NCBI GenBank assembly: GCA_964434345.1
Contig: CAYSUY010000148.1
Location: 1-10,822 of the forward strand
Length of the DNA: 10,822 nt
Source of the DNA: CAIOSQ01 sp964434345
Lineage (GTDB): Bacteria > Pseudomonadota > Alphaproteobacteria > CACIAM-22H2
Direction of reading: 5' to 3'
Position 1 is the stretch's first letter; every line of letters begins with the position of its first letter. The translations under genes were made by a program, and so were the position numbers. Shown here in pieces: positions 1 to 6,353 of this stretch. The notes below the pieces were generated by a model. It was not told the DNA's origin. It saw only the letters and a list, made by a program, of their open reading frames with translations, and ran no database searches.

Positions 1-553
1 TCTCGCGCGCGTTGAGCCCCATGTCGATCCAGTGCGTCCAGAAGCGGCGCAGGAATTGCTGATGCGTGACCACCGGTCCCTTGGGCCGCCCTGTCGTGCC
101 CGAGGACAGCGACAGCAGCAGCGGCGCGTCGCCGCGCGAGGGGAAGTCCATGTCCGCGGGCGCGCGCGCGACCGCGTCGTGGAAGGCGGCATCGACGGGT
201 ACGCAGCCGAGGCCCGCGAGCGACGCGCCATCGGGCTCCACCAGCACGAGCCGGGCGCCGAAGCGCTCCGCCACCGCCTGCTGCTCGGCCGCGGTCCAGC
301 GCCAGTCGAGCGGCAGCGCGACGGCGCCCCGCCGCGCCGCCATGTAGAGCGCCAGCAGATGGTCGATCGAATCGCGCAGGGCGATGCCCACCACGTCCCC
401 CTCGCCGATACCGAGCGCGGCGAGATGCGCCGCGCCGCGGCGCACGATCCCGTCGAGGTCGCGATAGAGGACGACGCGCTCGCCCTGGACGATCGCCGGG
501 CGGTCGGGACGCGCACGGACATGGTGCGCAAGCGCGTCGGCGAGGTTCATCAT
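1..553 (-). CDS. Acyl-CoA synthetase / AMP-dependent ligase, N-terminal part (runs off the window)
   Basis: This is the N-terminal part, about 184 residues, of an ANL-superfamily adenylate-forming enzyme; the rest lies beyond base 1. Such enzymes activate a carboxylic acid with ATP to an acyl-adenylate and then usually to a CoA thioester. The clearest proof is the P-loop SSGTTGRPKG at about residues 149-158, followed by the usual T-H-Q. The opening region (LADALAHHVRARPDRPAI) is the normal start of short or medium-length family members. Two consecutive ATG codons (553-551 and 550-548) are possible starts. The first forms an ATGA overlap with the stop of the upstream amidohydrolase-like gene, and no clear Shine-Dalgarno is visible, so translational coupling is likely. 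It is the last visible gene of the minus-strand operon. The acid substrate cannot be inferred because the pocket-forming half is missing. Confidence 0.9.
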   Translation of the reverse strand, partial: MMNLADALAHHVRARPDRPAIVQGERVVLYRDLDGIVRRGAAHLAALGIGEGDVVGIALRDSIDHLLALYMAARRGAVALPLDWRWTAAEQQAVAERFGARLVLVEPDGASLAGLGCVPVDAAFHDAVARAPADMDFPSRGDAPLLLSLSSGTTGRPKGPVVTHQQFLRRFWTHWIDMGLNARE

Positions 554-1410
554 GCGAGCTTGTAGAGCTTGAGGGCGTTGTCGCGCAGGAATTTGCGCTT
601 CGGGACGGGGCGGAAGCCCAGCGCCTCGACCTCGTCGCGGGTGCGCTCGAATTGCAGCACCGGAAAATCGGTGCCGAACATCACCTTGTCCTGGCCGTAG
701 CTGTCGATGTAGCGCGTGAAGCTGTCGGGCCAGTATTTCGGGCTGTGCGCGTCGGAGCCGATATAGATGTTGGGATGCTTCCAGGCCATCGCGATCATCT
801 CGTCGGTCCAGGGGATGCCGACATGGATGCCGACGATCTTGAGCTCCGGAAAATCGCAGGCGACGGCGTCGAGCGTGATCGGCCGCCCGACGCTGCGCTT
901 GGGTGCGCGGCGGTCGTAGACCAGGCTCTGCCCGACCTGCAGCTGCACCGGGATGTCGAGCTCCACGCATTTCGCATAGAACGGATACCAGCGCGCGTGA
1001 TCGGGCGGCAGCTCAAACCAGTGCGGGTAGAAATGCGCGCCGATGAAGCCGTGCTCCTTGACCGCGCGCTCCAGCGCCCGCACGCCGTCCATGCCCTCGG
1101 TCGGGTCGAGCCCGGCCAGCGCGCTGAAGCGCGCCGGATAGCGGCGCACCGCCTCGGCCACCAGGTCGTAGGGCACGTGATAGCCGGCGGGATGCCATTT
1201 CTCGCCGACCTTGGCCGCGGCGAGGAAGGCGCGCTCGATGCCCGCCGCATCCATGCGCCGGATCATCTCCTCGAGCGAGATGCCCTCGAAGGTGGTCTGG
1301 TCGACGCCGATCTTGCCGCGGAAGAAGGCGGTACGGTCCGGGCGCCCGGCGAGCGCCTCGCGGGTCCAGATGTTGGCGATGATGTCGATCGCCTGGATGT
1401 CGTGGGCCAC
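550..1410 (-). CDS. Amidohydrolase 2 (ACMSD/LigW-like) family protein with degenerate metal site
   Basis: A 286-residue TIM-barrel protein of the amidohydrolase 2 family, which includes decarboxylases (ACMSD, gamma-resorcylate decarboxylase) and lactone hydrolases. Conserved late-barrel motifs are present: GIHVGIPW with His196 (the usual catalytic His position) and FGTDFP with Asp248, plus the typical C-terminal stretch FLRDNALKLY. The strand-1 H-x-H metal pair is absent: the position reads DIIANIW (residues 9-15), with Ile and Asn in place of the two His. The strand-5 His is also Gln158 (VQLQVGQS). The protein may therefore bind metal differently or not at all. Translation starts at GTG, well placed behind GAGGAG. 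The gene lies 73 bases after the methyltransferase-like gene and overlaps the AMP ligase. Pairing with a CoA ligase suggests the same catabolic route; the reaction is unknown. Confidence 0.88.
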   Translation of the reverse strand: MAHDIQAIDIIANIWTREALAGRPDRTAFFRGKIGVDQTTFEGISLEEMIRRMDAAGIERAFLAAAKVGEKWHPAGYHVPYDLVAEAVRRYPARFSALAGLDPTEGMDGVRALERAVKEHGFIGAHFYPHWFELPPDHARWYPFYAKCVELDIPVQLQVGQSLVYDRRAPKRSVGRPITLDAVACDFPELKIVGIHVGIPWTDEMIAMAWKHPNIYIGSDAHSPKYWPDSFTRYIDSYGQDKVMFGTDFPVLQFERTRDEVEALGFRPVPKRKFLRDNALKLYKLA

Positions 1411-1483
1411 GTCGTCTCCTCGAGGTCTATGGGCGGGCGCGAACGCAGCCTAGAACAAGCGTGGCGCTCGCGAGAAACGGGTT

Positions 1484-2239
1484 TTACGCGCGCAGAGTCG
1501 ACGCCCACGCATTGCACCCGCCAGGGCGGAGGCAGGCAGAGACCCCGAGCACGATCCGCTTTCCGTCTGCGCGCTCGCCTGGTGGCGCGAGCTGCCACTC
1601 CCATGTCGCGCACGCCTGGGGCGGCGACACACCGTATAGCGGATCCTCGGTCCGCGCTGGCGCCCCGGGTCCTTCGATGCGGCAGGCGGTCTCCGTGATC
1701 AAGCATACCGTCTCGTCGCCAGCCTGGAGATCGGCGAGCGCCGCGGCGACCAGGTCCCGCGACCAAGCCGCGCCCGCGTCCGGCGCGCGCGGCGGGGGCA
1801 GCTGAGACAGCAGCATCGACGCGACGACGAGGTCGGCCGTTCCGGTCGCGTGGCGCCACGATCGATAGACAGGCCGGTCGCCCTCGACCGCGACCAGCGA
1901 AAGCGGGTACGCCGCTACATTACCGAGCCGCCATGCGAGAAGACGCGCGTGCAGCGGCTGGGCGGCGTCCACCAGGATGACCTCGCGGAAACGCCGTGCT
2001 AACGCCGCGAGTGGAATGTCGAGCAACGGGCCGGATCCGAGCACCACGACGCGCTCGCGGCGTGGCGTCTCCTCTGCTGCAGCGCGCACGAAGGCGCGAC
2101 AGCGTTCGAGATGTGGCCGCCAGGCGCCGCGGCAGCGGAGGAACCGACCGACGATCGCCGCCTGCTCGGCCGCGACCCCGCTGGCGCGCGCATAAGTGCC
2201 GGCGCGCTGCGTCGCCTGGAACAGCGCCTCGAGGATCAT
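1484..2239 (-). CDS. Hypothetical protein, class I SAM-methyltransferase-like fold
   Basis: A 251-residue protein without a secure functional assignment. Around residues 64-76 it has a glycine motif VVVLGSGPLLDIPL, followed after about 15 residues by a strand ending in an acid (VILVDA). This is the motif I/motif II pattern of a Rossmann-type SAM-dependent methyltransferase. A Leu/Ala-rich stretch with ADLVVASMLLSQLP resembles the post-motif IV region. The N-terminal part is Arg/Cys-rich (RFLRCRGAWRPHLERC). No substrate domain is recognised. The start is forced: a stop codon lies in frame only nine codons upstream. There is no strong Shine-Dalgarno, and the acyl-CoA dehydrogenase ends 24 bases before, so read-through translation in the operon is probable. 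It may be a methyltransferase or a non-catalytic relative; its link to the catabolic genes is only positional. Confidence 0.75.
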   Translation of the reverse strand: MILEALFQATQRAGTYARASGVAAEQAAIVGRFLRCRGAWRPHLERCRAFVRAAAEETPRRERVVVLGSGPLLDIPLAALARRFREVILVDAAQPLHARLLAWRLGNVAAYPLSLVAVEGDRPVYRSWRHATGTADLVVASMLLSQLPPPRAPDAGAAWSRDLVAAALADLQAGDETVCLITETACRIEGPGAPARTEDPLYGVSPPQACATWEWQLAPPGERADGKRIVLGVSACLRPGGCNAWASTLRA

Positions 2240-2263
2240 GTCTGCCCGCGGCCAGCCGGCAGC

Positions 2264-3412
2264 CTAGAGACCCAGTTCGCGCGCGACGATGTCGCGCTGG
2301 ATCTCGTTGCTGCCCTCGCCGAAGCTGTAGAGCCGCGCGTCGCGCCAGTAGCGCTGCATGTCGCCGTCCGACGAGTAGCCGGCGGAGGCGAGGACCTGCA
2401 TGCCGTGGTCGGCGACGTATTGCAGGCACTCGGTCGCGACGATCTTCGCCTGCGCCGCCTCGCGCCGGCACTCCGCGCCCGAGGCGATCGCCCAGGCGAG
2501 GTGCATCACCACCAGGCGCGCCTGGTCGACGCGCATCTGCATGTCCGCGAGCCGGTGGCGGATCGCCTGGAAGGCACCGATCGGCCGGCCGAACTGGCGG
2601 CGCTCCCGGGCATGCGAAAGCGCGAGCGAGACCGCCGCCTGCGCGCAGCCGGTGACCGTCGCCGCCATGGAGGCGCGGCTGTAGTGCAGCGTCGACATGA
2701 GGTGGCGGAAGCCCCGCCCCTCCTCGCCGACCAGCGCGTCCTCGCCGACCTCGACGCCGTCGAGGCCGATGTCCCAGCTGGGCATCGCGTTGTTGCCGAC
2801 CTTGGGCAGCTGCGTCATCGCCACGCCCGGCGCGCGCGGCGGCACGAGGAACATCGAGATCCCCTCCGCGCCCTCGCTGCCCGCCCGGCTGCGCGCGGCG
2901 ACCAGCATGTAGTCCGCCCCAGCGGCGTCGCTGATCCAGGTCTTGCGGCCGGTGATGCGCCAGCCGTCGCCCGACCGCTCGGCGCGCGTGCGCAGCGAGG
3001 CCGCGTCGCTGCCCGCCTCGGGCTCGGTCAGCGCGAGCGCGATCAGCAGCCGCCCGGCGGCGAGGCGCGGCAGCATCGCGGCGCGCTGCGCCTCGCTGCC
3101 ATAGGTCAGCAGCGACATCGCGCCGAAGCCGATCACGCGGTTGAAGATCGACGCGGCCATGTATCCGCGCTCGCCGAGCCGCATCTGCACCAGCGCCACG
3201 TCGCGCCAGTCGCGGCCCATCCCGCCATGGGCGACGGGGATCGGCAGGGCGAGCAGCCCCGCCTCGCCCATCGCCGGCAGCTTGTCGTAGGGCGGCACGT
3301 GCTCGCGGTCCCGCCGCCGGATCTCCTCCGGCGGCAGGTGCCGCGCCATGAAGCGGTCGACCGTGTCGAGGAAGCCGCGCTGCTCCTCGCCGATGGAGAA
3401 GTCGAAGCTCAT
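2264..3412 (-). CDS. Acyl-CoA dehydrogenase
   Basis: A 382-residue flavoprotein, the standard length for the family, which oxidises acyl-CoA to trans-2-enoyl-CoA using FAD and passes electrons to electron-transfer flavoprotein. It shows the family signature ALTEPEAGSD (about residues 127-136), the helix motif RRQFGRPIGAFQAIRHRLAD (271-290), and the C-terminal active-site region FGEGSNEIQRDIVAREL. Glu366 there aligns with the catalytic base of the medium-chain type (IYEGT in MCAD). The start chosen is the ATG at 3412-3410, giving MSFDFSIGEEQ, a normal N-terminus; an in-frame extension further upstream would lie inside the neighbouring gene. This ATG overlaps the stop of the substrate-binding protein gene as ATGA, implying coupled translation. 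Chain length or ring specificity cannot be determined; the operon suggests a dedicated rather than a housekeeping substrate. Confidence 0.95.
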   Translation of the reverse strand: MSFDFSIGEEQRGFLDTVDRFMARHLPPEEIRRRDREHVPPYDKLPAMGEAGLLALPIPVAHGGMGRDWRDVALVQMRLGERGYMAASIFNRVIGFGAMSLLTYGSEAQRAAMLPRLAAGRLLIALALTEPEAGSDAASLRTRAERSGDGWRITGRKTWISDAAGADYMLVAARSRAGSEGAEGISMFLVPPRAPGVAMTQLPKVGNNAMPSWDIGLDGVEVGEDALVGEEGRGFRHLMSTLHYSRASMAATVTGCAQAAVSLALSHARERRQFGRPIGAFQAIRHRLADMQMRVDQARLVVMHLAWAIASGAECRREAAQAKIVATECLQYVADHGMQVLASAGYSSDGDMQRYWRDARLYSFGEGSNEIQRDIVARELGL

Positions 3413-4434
3413 CCCCTGGCCGCGAGGTCGACATACTCGTTGGTGTAGAGCCGCGTCGGGTCGCTGCCCTTCGGCACGATGCCGACCGCGGCCATGAGCT
3501 CGACCGCCTTCGCCCACTCGGCGGGCCCGTTGCGCAGCAGGTTCTCGCGCCCGCGGCTGACCCAGCCCTTCATGTCCTCCCGGAGCGTCAGCGCGGCGAC
3601 GCGGCGGTCGCGCGCCTCGGCGATCTCGAACTTCGCGAGCCGGTCAAGCGTGCGCGAGAGATCGGCATCGGCGAACATGTCCTCGGCCGATTTGCGCACC
3701 GCACGCAGGAACCGCACGACGGCGTCGCCGTTCTTCGCCGCCTGCTCGCGTCCGGCGATGTAGCACTGGCCGGGGACCGGGGCGTGGAGATCGGTGTTCC
3801 AGAAGATCGCCTTGGCGCCCTGCTCGCGCAGCGCGACGACCGGACCGACCGAGGTGATGTAGGCGTCGATGCGGCCGCGCTCGATCAGCGCGAAGCCGGC
3901 CGGCGAATTGCCCGCCAACTCCTTCTTGACGTCCTCGGGCTTCAGCCCCGCCTGGACCAGCATGATGTCCAGCAGGTTGTCGGTCGCGCCACCCTGGCTG
4001 AGGATGCCGATCGTCTTGCCCTTCATGTCGCCGGGGCCGCGGATCGGCTTGTCGGCGTGGCTGATCACGAAGAAGGGCGAGGCCTGGGCGATGGTGCCGA
4101 CCGAGACCAGCGGCGCGTTCTGGCCCGCGACCGCCTTGATGTGGTCGACGCCGCCGGTGCGCGAGAGCAGCGCGTTGCCGCCGATGACCTGCTGTACCGC
4201 CATCGCCGAGCCGCGCGCCTGCTCGATCGTGACCTTCAGCCCTTCGCGCTCGAAGAAACCGCCCGCCTCGGCGTGCAGCACGTCGGCGAAGGCCATGATG
4301 AAGCTGAAGGGCGCGACATAGGTCATCGCGACGCCCTGGGCGCGCGCGTCCTGCGCGCGGATCAGCATCGCGCCGCCCGCCGCCCCGAGTCCTGCCAGCG
4401 CCGCGCGCCTGCCGATGCCGTGTCCACCGCTCAT
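3409..4434 (-). CDS. ABC transporter substrate-binding protein (NMT1/THI5-SsuA/TauA-like)
   Basis: A 341-residue periplasmic binding protein that should capture a small organic solute for an ABC importer. The N-terminus carries a twin-arginine-type export signal: Arg9-Arg10, a hydrophobic Ala/Leu/Gly stretch (residues 11-24) and a likely cleavage after Ala-Arg-Ala (about 30-32). The mature part has the layout of this family: AEAGGFFEREGLKVTIEQA (about 55-73), the hinge-region LKPEDV, and a segment before it with GDMKGKTIGILSQGG (about 135-149). The start at 4434 is preferred over one 15 codons upstream because GGGAGG lies just ahead of it and the signal peptide begins properly. It is the first gene of the five-gene minus-strand operon. 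No permease or ATPase gene is visible in the window; they may lie beyond base 1 or elsewhere. Confidence 0.92.
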   Translation of the reverse strand: MSGGHGIGRRAALAGLGAAGGAMLIRAQDARAQGVAMTYVAPFSFIMAFADVLHAEAGGFFEREGLKVTIEQARGSAMAVQQVIGGNALLSRTGGVDHIKAVAGQNAPLVSVGTIAQASPFFVISHADKPIRGPGDMKGKTIGILSQGGATDNLLDIMLVQAGLKPEDVKKELAGNSPAGFALIERGRIDAYITSVGPVVALREQGAKAIFWNTDLHAPVPGQCYIAGREQAAKNGDAVVRFLRAVRKSAEDMFADADLSRTLDRLAKFEIAEARDRRVAALTLREDMKGWVSRGRENLLRNGPAEWAKAVELMAAVGIVPKGSDPTRLYTNEYVDLAARG

Positions 4435-4507
4435 TGCGATCCTCCCTGCCGAAAACGGCGCGTAGTATCGTTCATCCACGGTCAGGCTTCCAAGGGGAAC
4501 GAGCGCA
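4435..4507. promoter_or_regulatory. Divergent intergenic promoter region
   Basis: These 73 bases separate the start codons of the minus-strand catabolic operon and the plus-strand hydrolase-fold gene, so both promoters must lie here or inside the neighbouring genes. For the minus strand a weak candidate is TTGGAA (4493-4488) and GATACT (4469-4464), 18 bases apart, but it is far from consensus. Shine-Dalgarno sequences are clear on both sides: GGGAGG before the binding-protein gene and AAGGGGA (4492-4498) before the hydrolase-fold gene. No repressor gene sits beside it in the window. Confidence 0.35.
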
Positions 4508-5332
4508 ATGATCAGGCGCGGCTTCGTCGATATCTCGCACGGGCAGGTCCATTACCGTCACGCCGGCGCTGACGGCAGGCCGCTGGTGATGCTCCATGCC
4601 TCGCCGGGCTCCTCACGCCAGCTCGAGCCGCTGATGGCCGCGTTCGCGCCGACGCGGCGCCTCTTCGCCCCGGACACCCTGGGCAACGGCGATTCCGTGG
4701 CGCCGCGCGAGGCGCATCCGACGATCGAACAGCTGGCGGCCGGCGCGCTCGAGGCCCTGGACGGGCTCGGGCTCGAGCGCTTCGATCTCTACGGCACGCA
4801 TACCGGGGCGAGCATCGCCGCGACGATCGCCCTGCTGCGGCCCGAGCGCGTCCGGCGCCTGGTCCTCGACGGCGTCGGGCTCTACACGCCCGCGGAACAG
4901 GCCGCGATCCTCGCCGACTACCTGCCCGAGGTGCCGGTCGACCACCAGGGGCTGCATGTCCTGTGGGCGTGGCAGTTCTGCCGCGACACCTATCTGTTCT
5001 GGCCCTGGTTCAGGCACGACCGGGCGGGCGTGCGCGATGTCGGCCTGCCGCCGCCCGAGACCCTGCACGCCAAGTTCGTCGAGGTGATCAAGGCCTATGG
5101 CACCTATCGCGCCTCGTATCGCGCGGCCTTCGAGTTCGACAAGCGCGCGCGGCTGCCGCAGCTGCGCGTCCCGACGCTGGCGGTGTGCGCGCGCAGCGAC
5201 ATGCTGTTCGGCTACCTGGACGACCTCGGCCGGCTGGTGCCCGGCGCCCGGCAGCTGGAGATACCCGGCGTCGGCACGCCGGAAGCCGCGCGCGAGACCG
5301 CGCGGCTGATCGGCGCGTTCCTGGACGACTGA
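4508..5332 (+). CDS. Alpha/beta-hydrolase-fold protein lacking the usual nucleophile
   Basis: A 274-residue protein with a clear alpha/beta-hydrolase fold. It has the oxyanion-loop region MLHASPGSS (28-36), APDTLGNGDS after strand 4 (54-63), the nucleophile elbow at strand 5, and AVCARSDMLF (225-234), where Asp231 fits the acid position. The elbow reads YGTHTGAS (95-102), so the residue at the nucleophile position is His98, not Ser, Cys or Asp. The C-terminal place where the catalytic His is expected reads GVGTPEAARE (254-263) with no His. The middle cap region is Trp/Phe-rich (LWAWQFCRDTYLFWPWF, 152-168), suggesting a hydrophobic ligand. It is divergent to the catabolic operon and follows a good Shine-Dalgarno. 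It could be a non-hydrolytic member or use an unusual mechanism; classic esterase activity is not supported. Confidence 0.88.
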   Translation: MIRRGFVDISHGQVHYRHAGADGRPLVMLHASPGSSRQLEPLMAAFAPTRRLFAPDTLGNGDSVAPREAHPTIEQLAAGALEALDGLGLERFDLYGTHTGASIAATIALLRPERVRRLVLDGVGLYTPAEQAAILADYLPEVPVDHQGLHVLWAWQFCRDTYLFWPWFRHDRAGVRDVGLPPPETLHAKFVEVIKAYGTYRASYRAAFEFDKRARLPQLRVPTLAVCARSDMLFGYLDDLGRLVPGARQLEIPGVGTPEAARETARLIGAFLDD

Positions 5333-5345
5333 CCGGGGCCCGCGC

Positions 5346-6185
5346 TCAGAGCGTCGCCAGGAACGCCGCGAGATCGGCGTTGAACCGCGTCGCGCGCTCG
5401 AAATACGGCGAATGGCCCGTCTCGGGATAGATGCGCGCGATGCCGCGCCGGAAGCGCGCAGCGAGCGCAGCGGCGATCGGCCATGGGACGACGATGTCCT
5501 CGTCGCCCATCGCGACCAGCGCCGGACAGGCGACATGGCCGGCATCGGCGGCGTCGCGGATCCGCGACGCGACGAGCCGCGCGCGCAGCGCTTCCTTGTC
5601 CAGGCCCGCGCTGGTCTCGTCGATCTGACGGTAGAGCAGATGCAGCGCCGGCTGCTCGCGCGCCATGCGCGGGCCAGCGGCGACATGGATACCGTCCGCG
5701 CGGCAGGCGGCGCGTGTCGTCTCCGCGTCGGCGGCCCAGCGCGCGAGCGGCGCCCGTAGTTCAGGCCCGAGCGTCGCGGGATCGATGGTGCCCGAGGTCG
5801 CGGACAGGACGAGGCCGCGCACCCGCGCGGGATGGCGCAGCGCGCAGTCGAGCACGCTCCAGCCGCCCATCGACTGCCCGACCAGAGCCGCCGACCCGAC
5901 GCCATACGCATCGAGGATGGCAACAAGATCGTCGGCGTAGCAGGCGGGATCGATCCCGCTCCCCGGCGCACGGGAGGGGAAGAACCCGCGATGGGCGAAT
6001 ACGATGCAGCGATGCGTTGGCGCGAAATGCGCCACCTGTTGCCACCAGGACAGATGCGATCCGCCCAATCCATGGGCAAACACGATCGTCGGCCCCTCGC
6101 CATGCGCTTCGGCATGAAGCACCGCGCCATCCGGCCGCGCGACCACCCGCCGGTCGACCACCGGCATCACCTTGCGCTCCGCCAT
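5346..6185 (-). CDS. Alpha/beta hydrolase (canonical Ser-Asp-His)
   Basis: A 279-residue hydrolase with the full catalytic set visible. It has the oxyanion motif AHGLGGS (37-43), the nucleophile elbow LVGQSMGG with Ser105, GDEDIVVP with Asp230 as likely acid, and TGHSPYFE with His258. This is the pattern of soluble esterases, carboxyl-ester lactonases and C-C bond hydrolases such as 3-oxoadipate enol-lactonase; the exact substrate is not determinable. The start (MAERKV) has a strong GGGGAGG five bases upstream; Met7 is a less supported alternative. The gene converges on the plus-strand hydrolase-fold gene with only 13 bases between stops, and no strong terminator hairpin is seen there. Upstream, its leader begins inside or next to the inverted repeat at 6202-6295, so its mRNA may carry that hairpin. 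Confidence 0.9.
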   Translation of the reverse strand: MAERKVMPVVDRRVVARPDGAVLHAEAHGEGPTIVFAHGLGGSHLSWWQQVAHFAPTHRCIVFAHRGFFPSRAPGSGIDPACYADDLVAILDAYGVGSAALVGQSMGGWSVLDCALRHPARVRGLVLSATSGTIDPATLGPELRAPLARWAADAETTRAACRADGIHVAAGPRMAREQPALHLLYRQIDETSAGLDKEALRARLVASRIRDAADAGHVACPALVAMGDEDIVVPWPIAAALAARFRRGIARIYPETGHSPYFERATRFNADLAAFLATL

Positions 6186-6201
6186 CTCCGCCTCCCCTCA
6201 G

Positions 6202-6295
6202 CCGCGACTTCCGATCCAGACAACTATTTCCCTCGTCGCTGCGCCAGCGTCGGTCGGTCCTCGGAGGAAATAGTTGTCTGGATCGGAATTCGCGG
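6202..6295. repeat. Long inverted repeat, element 1 (30-base arms, 34-base loop)
   Basis: The left arm 6202-6231 and right arm 6266-6295 are complementary at 29 of 30 positions, the only mismatch being 6208 against 6289. The inner 23 bases of each arm are perfect. The loop, 6232-6265, holds a smaller hairpin (CGCTG at 6237-6241 with CAGCG at 6245-6249). The arms carry the core GGAAATAGTTGTCTGG (6266-6281), much richer in A/T than the surrounding genes. The same core recurs in the element at 10651-10785. The element fills more than half of the 168-base region between two divergently transcribed genes, so it is not a simple terminator for either. It could be a REP/MITE-like dispersed repeat, an RNA leader structure or a protein-binding site. 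Confidence 0.92.
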
Positions 6296-6302
6296 GTGCA
6301 TC

Positions 6303-6319
6303 ATGGCATCGTTTTCGCT
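6303..6319 (+). promoter_or_regulatory. Candidate sigma-54 (RpoN) -24/-12 promoter for the mgs operon
   Basis: The sequence ATGGCATCGTTTTCGCT has the GG (6305-6306) and GC (6317-6318) dinucleotides exactly 10 bases apart, as in the consensus TGGCAC-N5-TTGCW. TGGCA and the T-x-G-C-T end match; the bases CG after TGGCA and one T of TTGC do not. Transcription would start near 6330, leaving a short leader with AAAGG (6340-6344) before the ATG at 6354. A GGTGCA half-site typical of NtrC binding lies at 6295-6300, but its partner half is not seen. Nitrogen-related function of the operon makes RpoN control plausible; this is inference. Confidence 0.35.
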
Positions 6320-6353
6320 TCAATCAGCGGCTTCCTGGCAAAGGTCCTGTCCC

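Noticed and set aside
2111..3448. Plus-strand open frame of 445 codons opposite the acyl-CoA dehydrogenase
   Set aside because: Low-complexity Arg/Ala/Val/His composition and complete overlap with a confident gene.
5333..5345. Bidirectional terminator between the two convergent hydrolase genes
   Set aside because: Only 13 bases separate the stops and no convincing stem or T-run is visible.
4613..6130. Minus-strand open frame of 505 codons spanning both hydrolase genes
   Set aside because: It overlaps two genes with intact fold motifs in other frames and has no motif of its own.
6202..6295. Element 1 as an intrinsic terminator
   Set aside because: It lies between two divergent start codons, so no neighbouring gene ends there, and no T-run follows either arm.
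6303..6353. Upstream ATG at 6303 as the start of mgsA
   Set aside because: It would bury the catalytic Cys behind 18 residues, while the ATG at 6354 gives MCGIVG and has AAAGG well spaced ahead; the upstream ATG also lies in the candidate sigma-54 site.
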